From: Aphanothece cf. minutissima CCALA 015
Lineage (GTDB): Bacteria > Cyanobacteriota > Cyanobacteriia > PCC-6307 > Cyanobiaceae
Direction of reading: 5' to 3'
NCBI GenBank assembly: GCA_003003925.1
Contig: PVWP01000009.1
Location: forward strand, 88,831 to 152,830
Length of the DNA: 64,000 nt
This document shows, in pieces, positions 9,709-17,534 of the stretch. A program made the translations under genes and the position numbers. Every line of letters starts with the position of its first letter. Positions within the stretch are counted from its first letter, which is position 1. A model generated the notes under the pieces. That model was not told where the DNA came from. It was given only the letters and a program-made list of their open reading frames with translations, and ran no database searches.

Positions 9709-10559
9709 CGGAGTTCTCCCCGCTTGCCGCGGTGATCACGCAGCCGTTCATGCAGCGGGCCCTGGTGGGCGGGCTGCTCACCGGGGCCCTGGGCGGTCTG
9801 CTGGGCAGCTTCGCGGTGCTGCGGCAGCTGTCCTTCTTCAGTGATGCCCTGGGCCATTCGGCCCTGCTGGGCCTCAGCCTGGGGATCCTGCTGGGGCTCA
9901 ACCCCACCCTGGTGCTGATCCCCTTCGCGGTGCTGTTCGCCCTGCTGGTGAACCTGCTGGTGCAGCGCAGCCAGCTGCCCACCGATGCCCTGCTGAACAT
10001 CGTTTACTCCACCTCCCTGGCCTTCGCCGTGGTCGCCCTCAGCCTGGTGACCACCTACACCGGCGGCATCCAGCAGCTGCTGTTCGGCGACATCCTCGGC
10101 ATCTCCTGGCTGGATCTCGGCCTGATCGCCGTGCTGCTGGTGGCGGCGGTGGCCTACCTGCTGGTGAGCCTGCGGGCCCAGGTGCTGGTCACCCTGCATG
10201 CCGACCTGGCCGGGGCCTTCGGGGTGGGCAGCCAGTGGCATCGCATCGCCTTCATCCTGTTGCTGGCCGTGGTGGTGGCCGTGTCGATCAAGGCGGTGGG
10301 GGTGCTGCTGATCAGCGCCTTCGTGGTGATCCCCGCCTGTGCCTCCCGGCTGGTGAGCCGCCGTTTCGGCACCTACCTGGTGCTCTCTTCGCTGATCGGC
10401 GGCGGCTGCGCCGTGCTGGGGCTGCTCGGCTCGGGCCTCACCAACCTGCCGTCGGGCCCTTGCGTGGTGATCGTGCAGTTCCTCGGCTTCCTGGTCGCCC
10501 TTGGCGTCAGCCAGTGGCGCCCTCAGCGGCTGCGGGCCAACCCGGCCGTCACCCCCTGA
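9705..10559 (+). CDS. znuB: Zinc ABC transporter permease ZnuB
   Basis: This 284-aa ABC-3 family permease has eight to nine hydrophobic helices, including LLGSFAVLRQLSFFSDALGH near the N terminus, a family hallmark where the cytoplasmic loop meets ZnuC, and AVGVLLISAFVVIPACASRL. It begins 4 nt inside znuC and ends the zinc operon. The last 37 nt overlap the exonuclease gene on the opposite strand. Confidence 0.92.
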   Translation: MTEFSPLAAVITQPFMQRALVGGLLTGALGGLLGSFAVLRQLSFFSDALGHSALLGLSLGILLGLNPTLVLIPFAVLFALLVNLLVQRSQLPTDALLNIVYSTSLAFAVVALSLVTTYTGGIQQLLFGDILGISWLDLGLIAVLLVAAVAYLLVSLRAQVLVTLHADLAGAFGVGSQWHRIAFILLLAVVVAVSIKAVGVLLISAFVVIPACASRLVSRRFGTYLVLSSLIGGGCAVLGLLGSGLTNLPSGPCVVIVQFLGFLVALGVSQWRPQRLRANPAVTP

Positions 10560-11209
10560 CCGGCCGCCAGCACGATGCCGGCGCAGGCCTCGGCATCGGA
10601 GAGGGCATCGTGGTGCCGGAGCGGCAGGCCCAGATGGCGGCACACATCCGGCAGCTTGGTGGGGCGCAGGTTCCAGGCCCGCCGGGCCACCTGCACGGTG
10701 CAGACGAAGGGTTGGGCCGGGGGCCGCAGGCCGGCCTGCTCGCAGCAGGCCCGCAGCACCCCGGCATCGAAGCTGGCGTTGTGGGCGGCGATGAACTGGG
10801 CCCCCTCCAGACAGGCCGCCAGCTGGGGCCAGAGTTCGGCGAAGCTGGGCGCATCGGCCACCTGGGCCCAGCTGATCCCGTGGATGGAGGTGAACAGGAA
10901 GGTCCGGCGCGGCGGCCGGATCAGGTGGTGCTCGCGGCGCACGATCGTCCGCCCCTCCACCCGCACCAGGGCGATCGAGCAGGCACTGTCCCGGCCCTGA
11001 TCGGCTGTCTCGAAATCCAGCGTCACGAAACAGCTCGGGTGGAGATCGGCCAGGCCCGCGCGTGAGACCGGAGCCGGTGCCGGTGACCGCTGGATCGTCC
11101 GCAGGGCCTCGTCACCCCTGCGCAGGAAGCGCCGCTCGTCACGATCCAGGTTGGCGGCGCCCCAGCGGCTGCGGTAGGTCCCCAATTGATCGCAAGCCAG
11201 ATGGGCCAA
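10523..11209 (-). CDS. DEDDh 3'-5' exonuclease, 5' end replaced by the integrated element
   Basis: This is the main part of a DnaQ-like exonuclease: FVTLDFETAD (motif I), AHNASFDAGVL (motif II) and HHDALSDAEA (motif III with the catalytic His) are all present. The true first 30 codons lie at 33028-33117, on the far side of the 21.9-kb element. Across the junction both copies encode LGTYR from the shared 15-bp core, so the rebuilt protein would read about 245 residues. In the present arrangement the frame continues into the element, which supplies a TTG at 11209 and seven new codons; I see no good ribosome site for it. Catalytic residues remain, but expression is doubtful. Confidence 0.82.
   Translation of the reverse strand: MAHLACDQLGTYRSRWGAANLDRDERRFLRRGDEALRTIQRSPAPAPVSRAGLADLHPSCFVTLDFETADQGRDSACSIALVRVEGRTIVRREHHLIRPPRRTFLFTSIHGISWAQVADAPSFAELWPQLAACLEGAQFIAAHNASFDAGVLRACCEQAGLRPPAQPFVCTVQVARRAWNLRPTKLPDVCRHLGLPLRHHDALSDAEACAGIVLAAGQGVTAGLARSR
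11171..11185 (+). repeat. Left attachment-site core (attL)
   Basis: GCGGTAGGTCCCCAA occurs here and again at 33028-33042 in the same orientation. On the minus strand it encodes LGTYR in the exonuclease. The sequence to its left continues the host gene; the sequence to its right belongs to the element. Confidence 0.85.
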
Positions 11210-11236
11210 AGGATCTAAGCCTATACTAGGATAGCT

Positions 11237-11256
11237 GGTACTAGCGTTGGTACTAG
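11237..11256 (+). repeat. Left-end GGTACTAG double repeat
   Basis: Two copies of GGTACTAG separated by CGTT lie about 50 bp inside the left end. The same pair with spacer CGCT lies about 57 bp inside the right end (32951-32970), in the same orientation. A degenerate third half (TATACTAG) precedes it at about 11222. The repeat overlaps the integrase start region. Arm-type binding sites for integrase or its directionality factor, or an operator for the integrase gene, are plausible. Confidence 0.7.
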
Positions 11257-12479
11257 AAAGGGTGTCGCTCTACCTCAAGCATCGACCGGGGCGCTCAGGC
11301 TTGTACTTCCAACGCGCTGTCCCCAAGGACGTCCAGCAGGCCATCGGAAAGAAGGTCTGGTCCATCAAGGCAGGGGACACCCAAGCCCAGGCCAGAGCGG
11401 CAGCCAACAGGCTCCTGGAGGCCACTGACAGGGAGATCGCCCAGGCTCGGGGGATTCCTGGTGGGGTGATCGTCCCAGCGTCGGTCCGCCAACTCGATCC
11501 ACGGTCGAGGGATGCCAAAGCGATGGCCAGGCTGGAATCAGAGGCCTGGCTGAGGGGCAAGACGGTGGCCGAGGTGCGGGACGCCAGCGAGCTGGACTGG
11601 GACACCTACATGACAGCCCTTCCCAGCGAACCCGACGAGATCGACAAGATTCGATTGCTGCCAAAGGCTGAGTTCAAAACCGCTGATGAAGTGATCGAGA
11701 AAGCAGCTCTCATCAAGAAGCCAGCGCAGCAGACTCTGATCGAGTGGAGGAGGCACCTCCATAGCTTCGTTCAACAAGCAGGGCTGAGGGTCCTAACCTT
11801 CGCCACCAAGGACCAGGCCAGAGACTTCCGTGACCATCTTCTTGAGCGGGGTCTGAAGACATCAACGATCAAAGTGCGAATCAGCTACTTGTCTGGTCTC
11901 TGGTCGGTAATGGTCGATGAGGGATGGGTTGCTGAAAACATCTGGAGTGGCATCACCAAGCGGATGAAAACCGAAGTCACCCCGAAACAGATGATCGTGA
12001 TTGAGCCTGTTGATGAAGCTGCTGAGGCCAAGCTGGTGGGTGACCACAAGTTGCTGTACTTGCTTCTCCGCTATAGCGGGATGCGCCTTGCTGAGGCTGC
12101 TGGCCTGAGGTTTGAGGATATCCGGGATGGGGTCATCCAGGTCCAAGCGTACGGGCTGAGGTCGGTGAAAACAGGTCAGTCAGCTCGCCAGGTCCCTCTT
12201 CATCCGAAGCTGCTAGAGCTGAACTGGGATGGGACAGGAATTATCATGCCTAGATTCCACAACGCAAGATCCAGCCGCTGGGGAGGGGGAGTGACCTGGA
12301 AAAGGAAGATCGGAATATCGCCGAAGGACTTGAGGGATCATGCCAAGCAGCGGATGCGGGAGGCTGGCATCGACATTTCAGTCAGTCGAGCTGTCATGGG
12401 GCACACGGCGCTGAACGTGGGTGAAGCGTACGGGGCAATTTCGATGGAGTTGAAGAGAAGGGCGATTGAGGTTTTGTAA
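11247..12479 (+). CDS. int: Tyrosine recombinase/integrase
   Basis: This is a 410-aa site-specific recombinase of phage/island type. The catalytic set is Arg280 (YSGMRLAEAAGL), Lys360 and Arg363 (KDLRD, with Lys in the usual box II His place), His386 (MGHTAL) and the nucleophile Tyr395 (GEAYGAIS). An N-terminal SAM-like core-binding domain precedes it. The TTG at 11247 lies inside the GGTACTAG repeat; a GTG at 11262 (MSLYLKH) is an equally good start. It sits about 60 bp from attL and should catalyse insertion and excision of the element. A degraded copy of its last 15 codons is present at 19165. Confidence 0.92.
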   Translation: MVLERVSLYLKHRPGRSGLYFQRAVPKDVQQAIGKKVWSIKAGDTQAQARAAANRLLEATDREIAQARGIPGGVIVPASVRQLDPRSRDAKAMARLESEAWLRGKTVAEVRDASELDWDTYMTALPSEPDEIDKIRLLPKAEFKTADEVIEKAALIKKPAQQTLIEWRRHLHSFVQQAGLRVLTFATKDQARDFRDHLLERGLKTSTIKVRISYLSGLWSVMVDEGWVAENIWSGITKRMKTEVTPKQMIVIEPVDEAAEAKLVGDHKLLYLLLRYSGMRLAEAAGLRFEDIRDGVIQVQAYGLRSVKTGQSARQVPLHPKLLELNWDGTGIIMPRFHNARSSRWGGGVTWKRKIGISPKDLRDHAKQRMREAGIDISVSRAVMGHTALNVGEAYGAISMELKRRAIEVL

Positions 12480-12541
12480 CGGTTGGGTCCCCACGGCGAC
12501 TGGCCTAGGCAATTGAGGCGAGGACCCCGTCGGAACCACTG

Positions 12542-12772
12542 TCACCCCGGAAACTCGATTTGCAGTTGACCTGGGGAAACGAAGGTCCGTGACTTCCTGC
12601 GCCGAGAGGGCTGGGCAGAAGGCGATGGTGCTGGAGTCGGGGGAACCGGGGAACAGGCCCTGCGGCGTTGGGGGCGCGGAGGGGGAACATCCCCTGGAGG
12701 GTTTCCGTCCTCGTCAGCGTTGTAGATGCTGGAAAGGAAATCCGACTGGTCGTAGTTGAAGCTGGATGGCAT
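12542..12772 (-). CDS. Small proline-rich basic protein, copy 1
   Basis: This 76-aa protein converges on the integrase gene. I recognise no family, but a clear paralogue lies at 19276-19500: both share DGNPP, the basic patch QPSRRRKS and the ending VSPGQL..xFP, and both begin at the same ATG context with similar DNA upstream. Conservation at the protein level in two places, each beside an integrase 3' end, suggests a real gene tied to the recombinase. Small size, basic character and position make a recombination directionality factor a possible role; this is a guess. Confidence 0.6.
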   Translation of the reverse strand: MPSSFNYDQSDFLSSIYNADEDGNPPGDVPPPRPQRRRACSPVPPTPAPSPSAQPSRRRKSRTFVSPGQLQIEFPG

Positions 12773-13360
12773 GGGTCCTTCGCCGCATTGCTATCGACAG
12801 GGTATGGACCGCCTCTGAAATGCGGGTCCTCGTTGCGTGGACCACCGCCAAGGACTCTTAAAACGGCAACGATCAGATCGTGGACTAGACCAATAGAACC
12901 GACTTGAGGGCAAACAGTGAGCAAACCGCCCACTATCGAACCCAGAGTTGGAAACATTTAAAACTAATTCACTACTTTGTTCGGAAAAACCACAGCCCTT
13001 TTGGCCAGTGGGTATCAGAAAGAGGTCTGCGCGCAGCCCGTCGCCAGAGTTTGGCGGGACATACGGAGGCGAATCAACTCCAATGTCATTAGCACATCAG
13101 AGAAGGCTTTGGTGCTTCTGGGGGAAGGTGATATCTGAAAGTCGCTACACTAGGCAGTCCCTGCGGATTCAGCCGGACTGGGCTTTGGTTGCCACCAAAA
13201 TGCTGTTTAGTGGGCCCACATAAGAAACAAGAGTTTGGACGCTCGCAGCCAAAAGCCTGCACCACTAAAGGCATGCGATTATGGTGCCCATAGAGTCTAA
13301 CGCTCACAGGCTGCCGACAGGTCCGGTCGTGAGGTATTCTGAGAGAACCACAAAACAAAG
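12773..13360. other. Gene-poor stretch in the element
   Basis: About 600 bp without a convincing gene. Only short frames with no recognisable motifs occur. The first 80 bp resemble the DNA upstream of the second small-protein copy near 19500-19560, so this part probably holds that gene's leader. The rest is AT-richer than the chromosome and I see no tRNA or hairpin of note. Confidence 0.5.
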
Positions 13361-13389
13361 TAGTCAAGTGGTGCTCACTTCAGTATAAT
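13361..13389 (+). promoter_or_regulatory. Sigma70-type promoter for the 13401 gene
   Basis: A perfect -10 box TATAAT (13384-13389) follows TAGTCA (13361-13366) after 17 bp. The ATG of the next gene is only 12 nt past the -10, so the transcript would be leaderless or nearly so. Confidence 0.5.
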
Positions 13390-13400
13390 CCCCAAAGGGC

Positions 13401-13961
13401 ATGGACATACTAACATTCATACTCGGGGTCCTTTTAGGGGGCCTAACCTCTTGGGGAATCACTCACCGATATTACAAGAAAGCAGGTGAAGATCAGCAAA
13501 GAGAGCTGAACCAACTGAGAGCTGACCTTCGCTCAAAGAACACTCTTGCAGACTTTCAAGAACGCCTGATCTCAGATGATTGGTCCAAAGAGTATGTAGA
13601 GAATCGTGAGGTTTGGATTTGTAGCGCTGACAATACCTTCCAAATCCACGAAAGCGAAGATCGTCGCCCGTTCCAGGAACCTTGGACGAAAGGATTTCCC
13701 AATCCGAGCAGCACTGCTTCAGAGATCCTTCTCAAGATCGGTCCTACGACAATCCAACAGGTGACCTTTGTATCCCTTGATGGTCATAGGGTCTTTGTTC
13801 CAGTACCCGAAATCCGCGGGCGTGGCGAGACAAGAGATCCAGAATACGTTTGGCCTAAGTCAAGTCTCGGCATGAAGGTGTGTAGTGTTATCGGGGAATA
13901 CTACATCTATAAAGACATCAATGGGGTTGCACAGCGTACCGGTGTAAGGATTGTTGAATGA
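13401..13961 (+). CDS. Membrane-anchored protein of unknown function
   Basis: The 186-aa product begins with one transmembrane helix (LTFILGVLLGGLTSWGI, residues 4-20) followed by a charged, probably coiled-coil stretch (residues 25-60) and a soluble C-terminal domain of about 120 residues. The N-terminal layout resembles small membrane-tethered coiled-coil proteins. The C-terminal domain with KIGPTTIQQVTFVSLDGHRV looks beta-rich; I recognise no family. The gene is AT-richer than the host flanks. It precedes the 14071 gene in the same direction with about 110 nt between, so the two may work together. Confidence 0.65.
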   Translation: MDILTFILGVLLGGLTSWGITHRYYKKAGEDQQRELNQLRADLRSKNTLADFQERLISDDWSKEYVENREVWICSADNTFQIHESEDRRPFQEPWTKGFPNPSSTASEILLKIGPTTIQQVTFVSLDGHRVFVPVPEIRGRGETRDPEYVWPKSSLGMKVCSVIGEYYIYKDINGVAQRTGVRIVE

Positions 13962-14070
13962 GCTGGCCTACAAAGCCTAGAGTCGTCAAGCCACCACTAA
14001 TGCCCCAACAAGGTACAAAGTCTCTACCGATTACACAGAGGCGGAGTTAGCCGATAGAAGACTTTCCAAG

Positions 14071-14802
14071 ATGTCCAATCAAAATGTTAGTTCATGGGCT
14101 GTGCCTCTCAAGGGGCACTTATTCGACATTGAAGATCTGCCACTATACCTAAACGAGTCTCCGGTCGCCGTGATCAAGAGTGCAGAGAAATACTGGCTAA
14201 TTCTTTCAAAGGGGTTGGCCGGTGAAACACACGATGGTGTACTCGAAATTGCGGAGAGATACCTAACGCTAATCAATGGGGCAGCCAGCCTTCTGATCGA
14301 TGGATACAGACCAATTGAACTTGAGGGTGGAGTATTTCATGGCCTTGACGATGACGGGGAAATCGCTCAAGTTGTAGTTCCAGCAGGAACCATCGAAGTC
14401 CGCTGCAAATTTGGACACGTAACAATCTCAGCTGGCGGGGAACCCAGATTAGATGATCGGATAGGCTCGATGAGTAGGATTATCAATGATGCAACTGGCA
14501 GTCAGGCAAAGGCTGATGCCTTGACAATTCTTGGACGTTCGTCTCCTAGCTGGTCGGAGCTTTACCTTGCCTTTGAGCTGGTGAAGGCAAATGTTGGCAG
14601 CCGTATGTTTACAGCCAAATGGATTAACCAGACAGATGCCACCCTTTTCACTCGAACTGCTAATAGCTACACAGCATTAGGTTCATCCGGACGGCATGGA
14701 AGGGACCGTGGCGACCCTCCCACAGAACCAATGGAGAAGCAAGACGCATTAGTTCTTGTGCGCTCGCTCGTTGCTTCGTGGTTCAGAGATCCTTGGACCT
14801 GA
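14071..14802 (+). CDS. Conserved-looking protein of unknown function
   Basis: The 243-aa protein has no signal peptide or membrane helix. The C-terminal 80 residues contain a run I have the impression of having seen in other bacterial hypothetical proteins: FTRTANSYTALG, then GRHGRDRGDPPTEPM and a final helix ending SWFRDPW. The Arg/His pattern in RHGRDRG might mark a nucleic-acid or HEPN-like function, but this is weak. It is AT-rich like the 13401 gene and could form a two-gene unit with it, a membrane-tethered partner plus a cytoplasmic partner. Confidence 0.6.
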   Translation: MSNQNVSSWAVPLKGHLFDIEDLPLYLNESPVAVIKSAEKYWLILSKGLAGETHDGVLEIAERYLTLINGAASLLIDGYRPIELEGGVFHGLDDDGEIAQVVVPAGTIEVRCKFGHVTISAGGEPRLDDRIGSMSRIINDATGSQAKADALTILGRSSPSWSELYLAFELVKANVGSRMFTAKWINQTDATLFTRTANSYTALGSSGRHGRDRGDPPTEPMEKQDALVLVRSLVASWFRDPWT

Positions 14803-15354
14803 AAAGGTCATAAATGCGGACAGGTTGACTCTAGAATGAATGGACTACCAAGCATAACATGGTTCTACTTTCTTCTCAGTGCCTACAACCTAGGAGCCTC
14901 GTCAACGCAAGTCTTCTCGAACAGTTACGAATTGGTAGAGTCTATCTTGCAGAGGGCTTACTATATACTTCAGCATCCAAGCAGCTCCGGATCAGCAGGG
15001 CGTCCGCGCCCGTATCGGCAAGAGTAAAACTCCAGGTATGGCTTAGTATGAGTTGAGGTGGACAGACGTAGGGAATAAATCTTTTCCTCATACTGGCAAA
15101 GGGAAAAGCCAACGGCCCAGGGGCACAGGCGAATTCATTAGTGATCGTGATCAACTCCCACATCACTTTCAAGATATAGGCGTGATTTCCCACCAAGTTG
15201 TTCATGCCTGCAGCTGAGAAAGCCGATGTTGGGGGGTGAGACCGTCAAAGGCCATAGTGGCCCCCAGTTGGTTGGATCAAGTGGCCATAGCTGGTATCTA
15301 TTCCTCCTACAGCAGCCCTGTGCTCCCAGGGAGTCGTGGCAATGGCCCCGATGC
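14803..15354. other. Gene-poor stretch before the pentapeptide-repeat gene
   Basis: About 550 bp with only short, overlapping frames, none with a recognisable domain or good ribosome site. I see no RNA gene. The stretch is the 3' side of both the 14071 gene (rightward) and the pentapeptide gene (leftward), so terminators are expected here but no clear one is visible. Confidence 0.4.
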
Positions 15355-16473
15355 TCAATCCAGGCCCAGTTGTTTCTTCAGCTCGGGAGGGATGTACTTG
15401 GTGCCCTTGAAGGCTGCCTTGTCAGGCCATTGCGTCTCCTCATCCCAACGGACGCCGCTAAGAACCGCCCCGCTGAGGTCGGCCCCGGCTAGGTTGGCCT
15501 TGCTTAAGTTTGCATCGATGAGGTAGGCCTTACTGAGGTCGGCCCCACTAATGTCAGCCTTGGTGAGGTCCGCCTCGATGAAGATGGCCTTGCTGAGAGC
15601 GGCATCACTGAGGTCGGCCTTGAGGAGGTTGGCCCCGATGAAGTCGGTCTTGTCGAGGATGGCCCCGGTGAAATCGGCCATGATGAGGTTGGCCCTAGAG
15701 AGGCTGGCACCCGCGAGATTGGAGCCGCTGAGGCTGGCCCCGATCAGCTTGGCGTTGGTGAGGTTGGCCCGGCTGAGGTCTGCACTGCTGAGGTTGGCGA
15801 ATTCGAGGTCGGCCCCCTGGAAGTCTGCATTTGCAAGTGGCACTCTGACTTGCTTGAACTTGATCAGCCCCACTTCCTGAAGGAACTGCAGAACTAAACC
15901 ACGCCTGGTCTCCCCAGGCTCTGAAAGCTGTGATAAAGAGACAAGAGTCAGCGTTCGTGCCACTGAAGAGACATCGTCATTCAATGCGCCTTTCTTCAGT
16001 CCCCTATCAAGGATCAGGCTTTCCATTCTTTCAAGATATTTGCTCAGCACAGCATCCTTCTGATTGTTCACAGCGATCTGATTCTGACGTTGATTGTTCA
16101 AATTGCCGAAATATGTACCAAGCAGGGCAATCGTTAGCGGGACAGAAAGCTTGAGTGAAAGGTCTGCCCAATCCCAGCCAGTTTTCTCTGACGCACCAAA
16201 CCACCGCAAGAAGGAAGGACGCCACTGCAATAGCCGTGGACCCTCTAGCGCCCGCTTCGCATCGGTCCAGTTCTGCTCGTCGGTGCACCACGGGCGGCTT
16301 TGAGCAAGCTGTTCTGCGCGGGCTCTGATCGCGTCATCCGTCGGGGGCACTTTGTGCGGTGTAGCTCCTGCGGGTGCCCAAGGTCTCCAGCGCCAAGGAG
16401 GGATGCGGCCCAACGGTGATGTGTCACGCTCATCCACGCCCAGGCGCCCGTCACTGACTGACATTAGGGCCAA
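15355..16473 (-). CDS. Pentapeptide-repeat membrane protein with DUF2934-like N-terminal segment
   Basis: This 372-aa protein has three parts. Residues 45-80 (AIRARAEQLAQSRPWCTDEQ...) resemble the DUF2934 segment often seen in island-borne bacterial proteins. Around residues 105-130 is a membrane helix (LSLKLSVPLTIALLGTYF). From about residue 210 to 350 run some 28 pentapeptides of the A(D/N)LxxA type, giving a right-handed quadrilateral beta-helix. An ATG at 16464 is an alternative start. Cyanobacteria have many such proteins with unknown roles; here it lies within the element, so it is accessory. Confidence 0.85.
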   Translation of the reverse strand: MALMSVSDGRLGVDERDTSPLGRIPPWRWRPWAPAGATPHKVPPTDDAIRARAEQLAQSRPWCTDEQNWTDAKRALEGPRLLQWRPSFLRWFGASEKTGWDWADLSLKLSVPLTIALLGTYFGNLNNQRQNQIAVNNQKDAVLSKYLERMESLILDRGLKKGALNDDVSSVARTLTLVSLSQLSEPGETRRGLVLQFLQEVGLIKFKQVRVPLANADFQGADLEFANLSSADLSRANLTNAKLIGASLSGSNLAGASLSRANLIMADFTGAILDKTDFIGANLLKADLSDAALSKAIFIEADLTKADISGADLSKAYLIDANLSKANLAGADLSGAVLSGVRWDEETQWPDKAAFKGTKYIPPELKKQLGLD

Positions 16474-16728
16474 TCACAGACAGCCACGCCTGAGGCCCTT
16501 GGGAAGCAGCAGGCAAATGGGAGCCCACCAAGCTGATTGAGGAGCCTCTCTCAGACTGTCCAGTAAAGACAGGCACATGCTCCCCGGTAAGGGTGTCGAT
16601 GCTTCGAGGGGACAGCCTTCGGGATCGAGATGCCAGAGGTAGCGGGTCATAGTGCTGGGGCGACCGCTTACAGGGTTCCCGTTGGGGGTCGGTAGCACCG
16701 AAAATGGGGGAGCCCTCTGCCCCAGCAA

Positions 16729-17412
16729 ATGGGACTCCCTGCCCTCATCGCATCAGCCGTCCTCATCCTGGCCATGGCTCCTCTGTCAGCAATGGCGGCC
16801 ACGGTGATCTCAGTCGGTGATGGCGACACCCTGAGGGTCGAGGAAGCTGGGCGGAAGCTCACGATCCGAGTGGCCTGCATCGATGCCCCAGAGACGGCGC
16901 AGGCTCCCTACGGACAGCAGGCAAGGCAGGCACTCCAGGCCCTGCTCCCAATTGGGTCCACAGTCACCCTCAAGGTCCAGACCAGAGATCGCTACGGGCG
17001 GACCGTTGCTGAGGTGTTCGCACCGAACGGCGCCAACGCAGGGCTGACCCTGGTGCAGCAGGGCAACGCATTCGCATACCGCCAGTACCTGAAGCAGTGC
17101 GATGAGTGGGCTTACCTGGATCGGGAGAAGCTAGCAGAGCGCTACCGCATTGGGGTGTGGAGGTTTGACGGCGGGATCCAGCGCCCATGGGATTTCAGGG
17201 CAGCCCGGCGGGGAGGTCAGAGCCAGCCGGTAACCAGGCCACAGCGGCCGGTGAACCTCACAATCATCAATGGTGGATCGAGGCCAAGCTCAGGGAGGCG
17301 GTGGTACTGCAGAAACGTGAGTTCCTGGGAGCATGCCCAGCAACTGCTGAGGGAAGGGCATACCTATTTAGATGGGGACGGGGATGGGGAGGCTTGTGAG
17401 GCGTTGAGGTGA
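16729..17412 (+). CDS. Secreted thermonuclease (SNase-like) with excalibur domain
   Basis: This 227-aa precursor has a signal peptide (ILAMAPLSAMAA, cleavage near residue 24), then a staphylococcal-nuclease fold: GDGDTLRV, IRVACIDAPE with the catalytic Arg and Glu, and DRYGR carrying the second Arg. After a proline-rich linker, the C-terminal 35 residues form an excalibur-type calcium-binding motif (WYCRNVSSWEHAQ ... DGDGDGEACE). It should degrade DNA/RNA outside the cytoplasm in a calcium-dependent way. A role for the element could be nucleotide scavenging or attack on incoming DNA; the sequence does not decide. Confidence 0.9.
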   Translation: MGLPALIASAVLILAMAPLSAMAATVISVGDGDTLRVEEAGRKLTIRVACIDAPETAQAPYGQQARQALQALLPIGSTVTLKVQTRDRYGRTVAEVFAPNGANAGLTLVQQGNAFAYRQYLKQCDEWAYLDREKLAERYRIGVWRFDGGIQRPWDFRAARRGGQSQPVTRPQRPVNLTIINGGSRPSSGRRWYCRNVSSWEHAQQLLREGHTYLDGDGDGEACEALR

Positions 17413-17496
17413 TGCCCCCCAAGCAAGGATGAAACGGACGCCACCAGTCGACCCTTCTCAAGAATTGCCGGGAATTGCAGACAAGGAATCCGCTGC

Positions 17497-17526
17497 TTGA
17501 CACGGGGGAGGGCATAGGCCTATAAA
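17497..17526 (+). promoter_or_regulatory. Strong sigma70 promoter before the tandem HNH-like gene
   Basis: TTGACA (17497-17502) and TATAAA (17521-17526) are separated by 18 bp. The gene start at 17535 is only 8 nt past the -10 box, so the predicted mRNA is essentially leaderless, or a later in-frame ATG (17550, MANKLG) is used. Confidence 0.6.
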
Positions 17527-17534
17527 CGACGAGT

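Noticed and set aside
11100-11260. A tRNA gene as the attachment site
   Set aside because: No cloverleaf or T-loop sequence is present at either end; the core encodes codons of the exonuclease.
12948-13223. Overlapping short frames in the 12.8-13.4 kb gap
   Set aside because: Several frames of similar length on both strands, none with a recognisable segment or repeat elsewhere.
14836-15027. A 63-codon frame in the gap before the pentapeptide gene
   Set aside because: No ribosome site, no motif, and an overlapping frame of equal length; composition gives no support.
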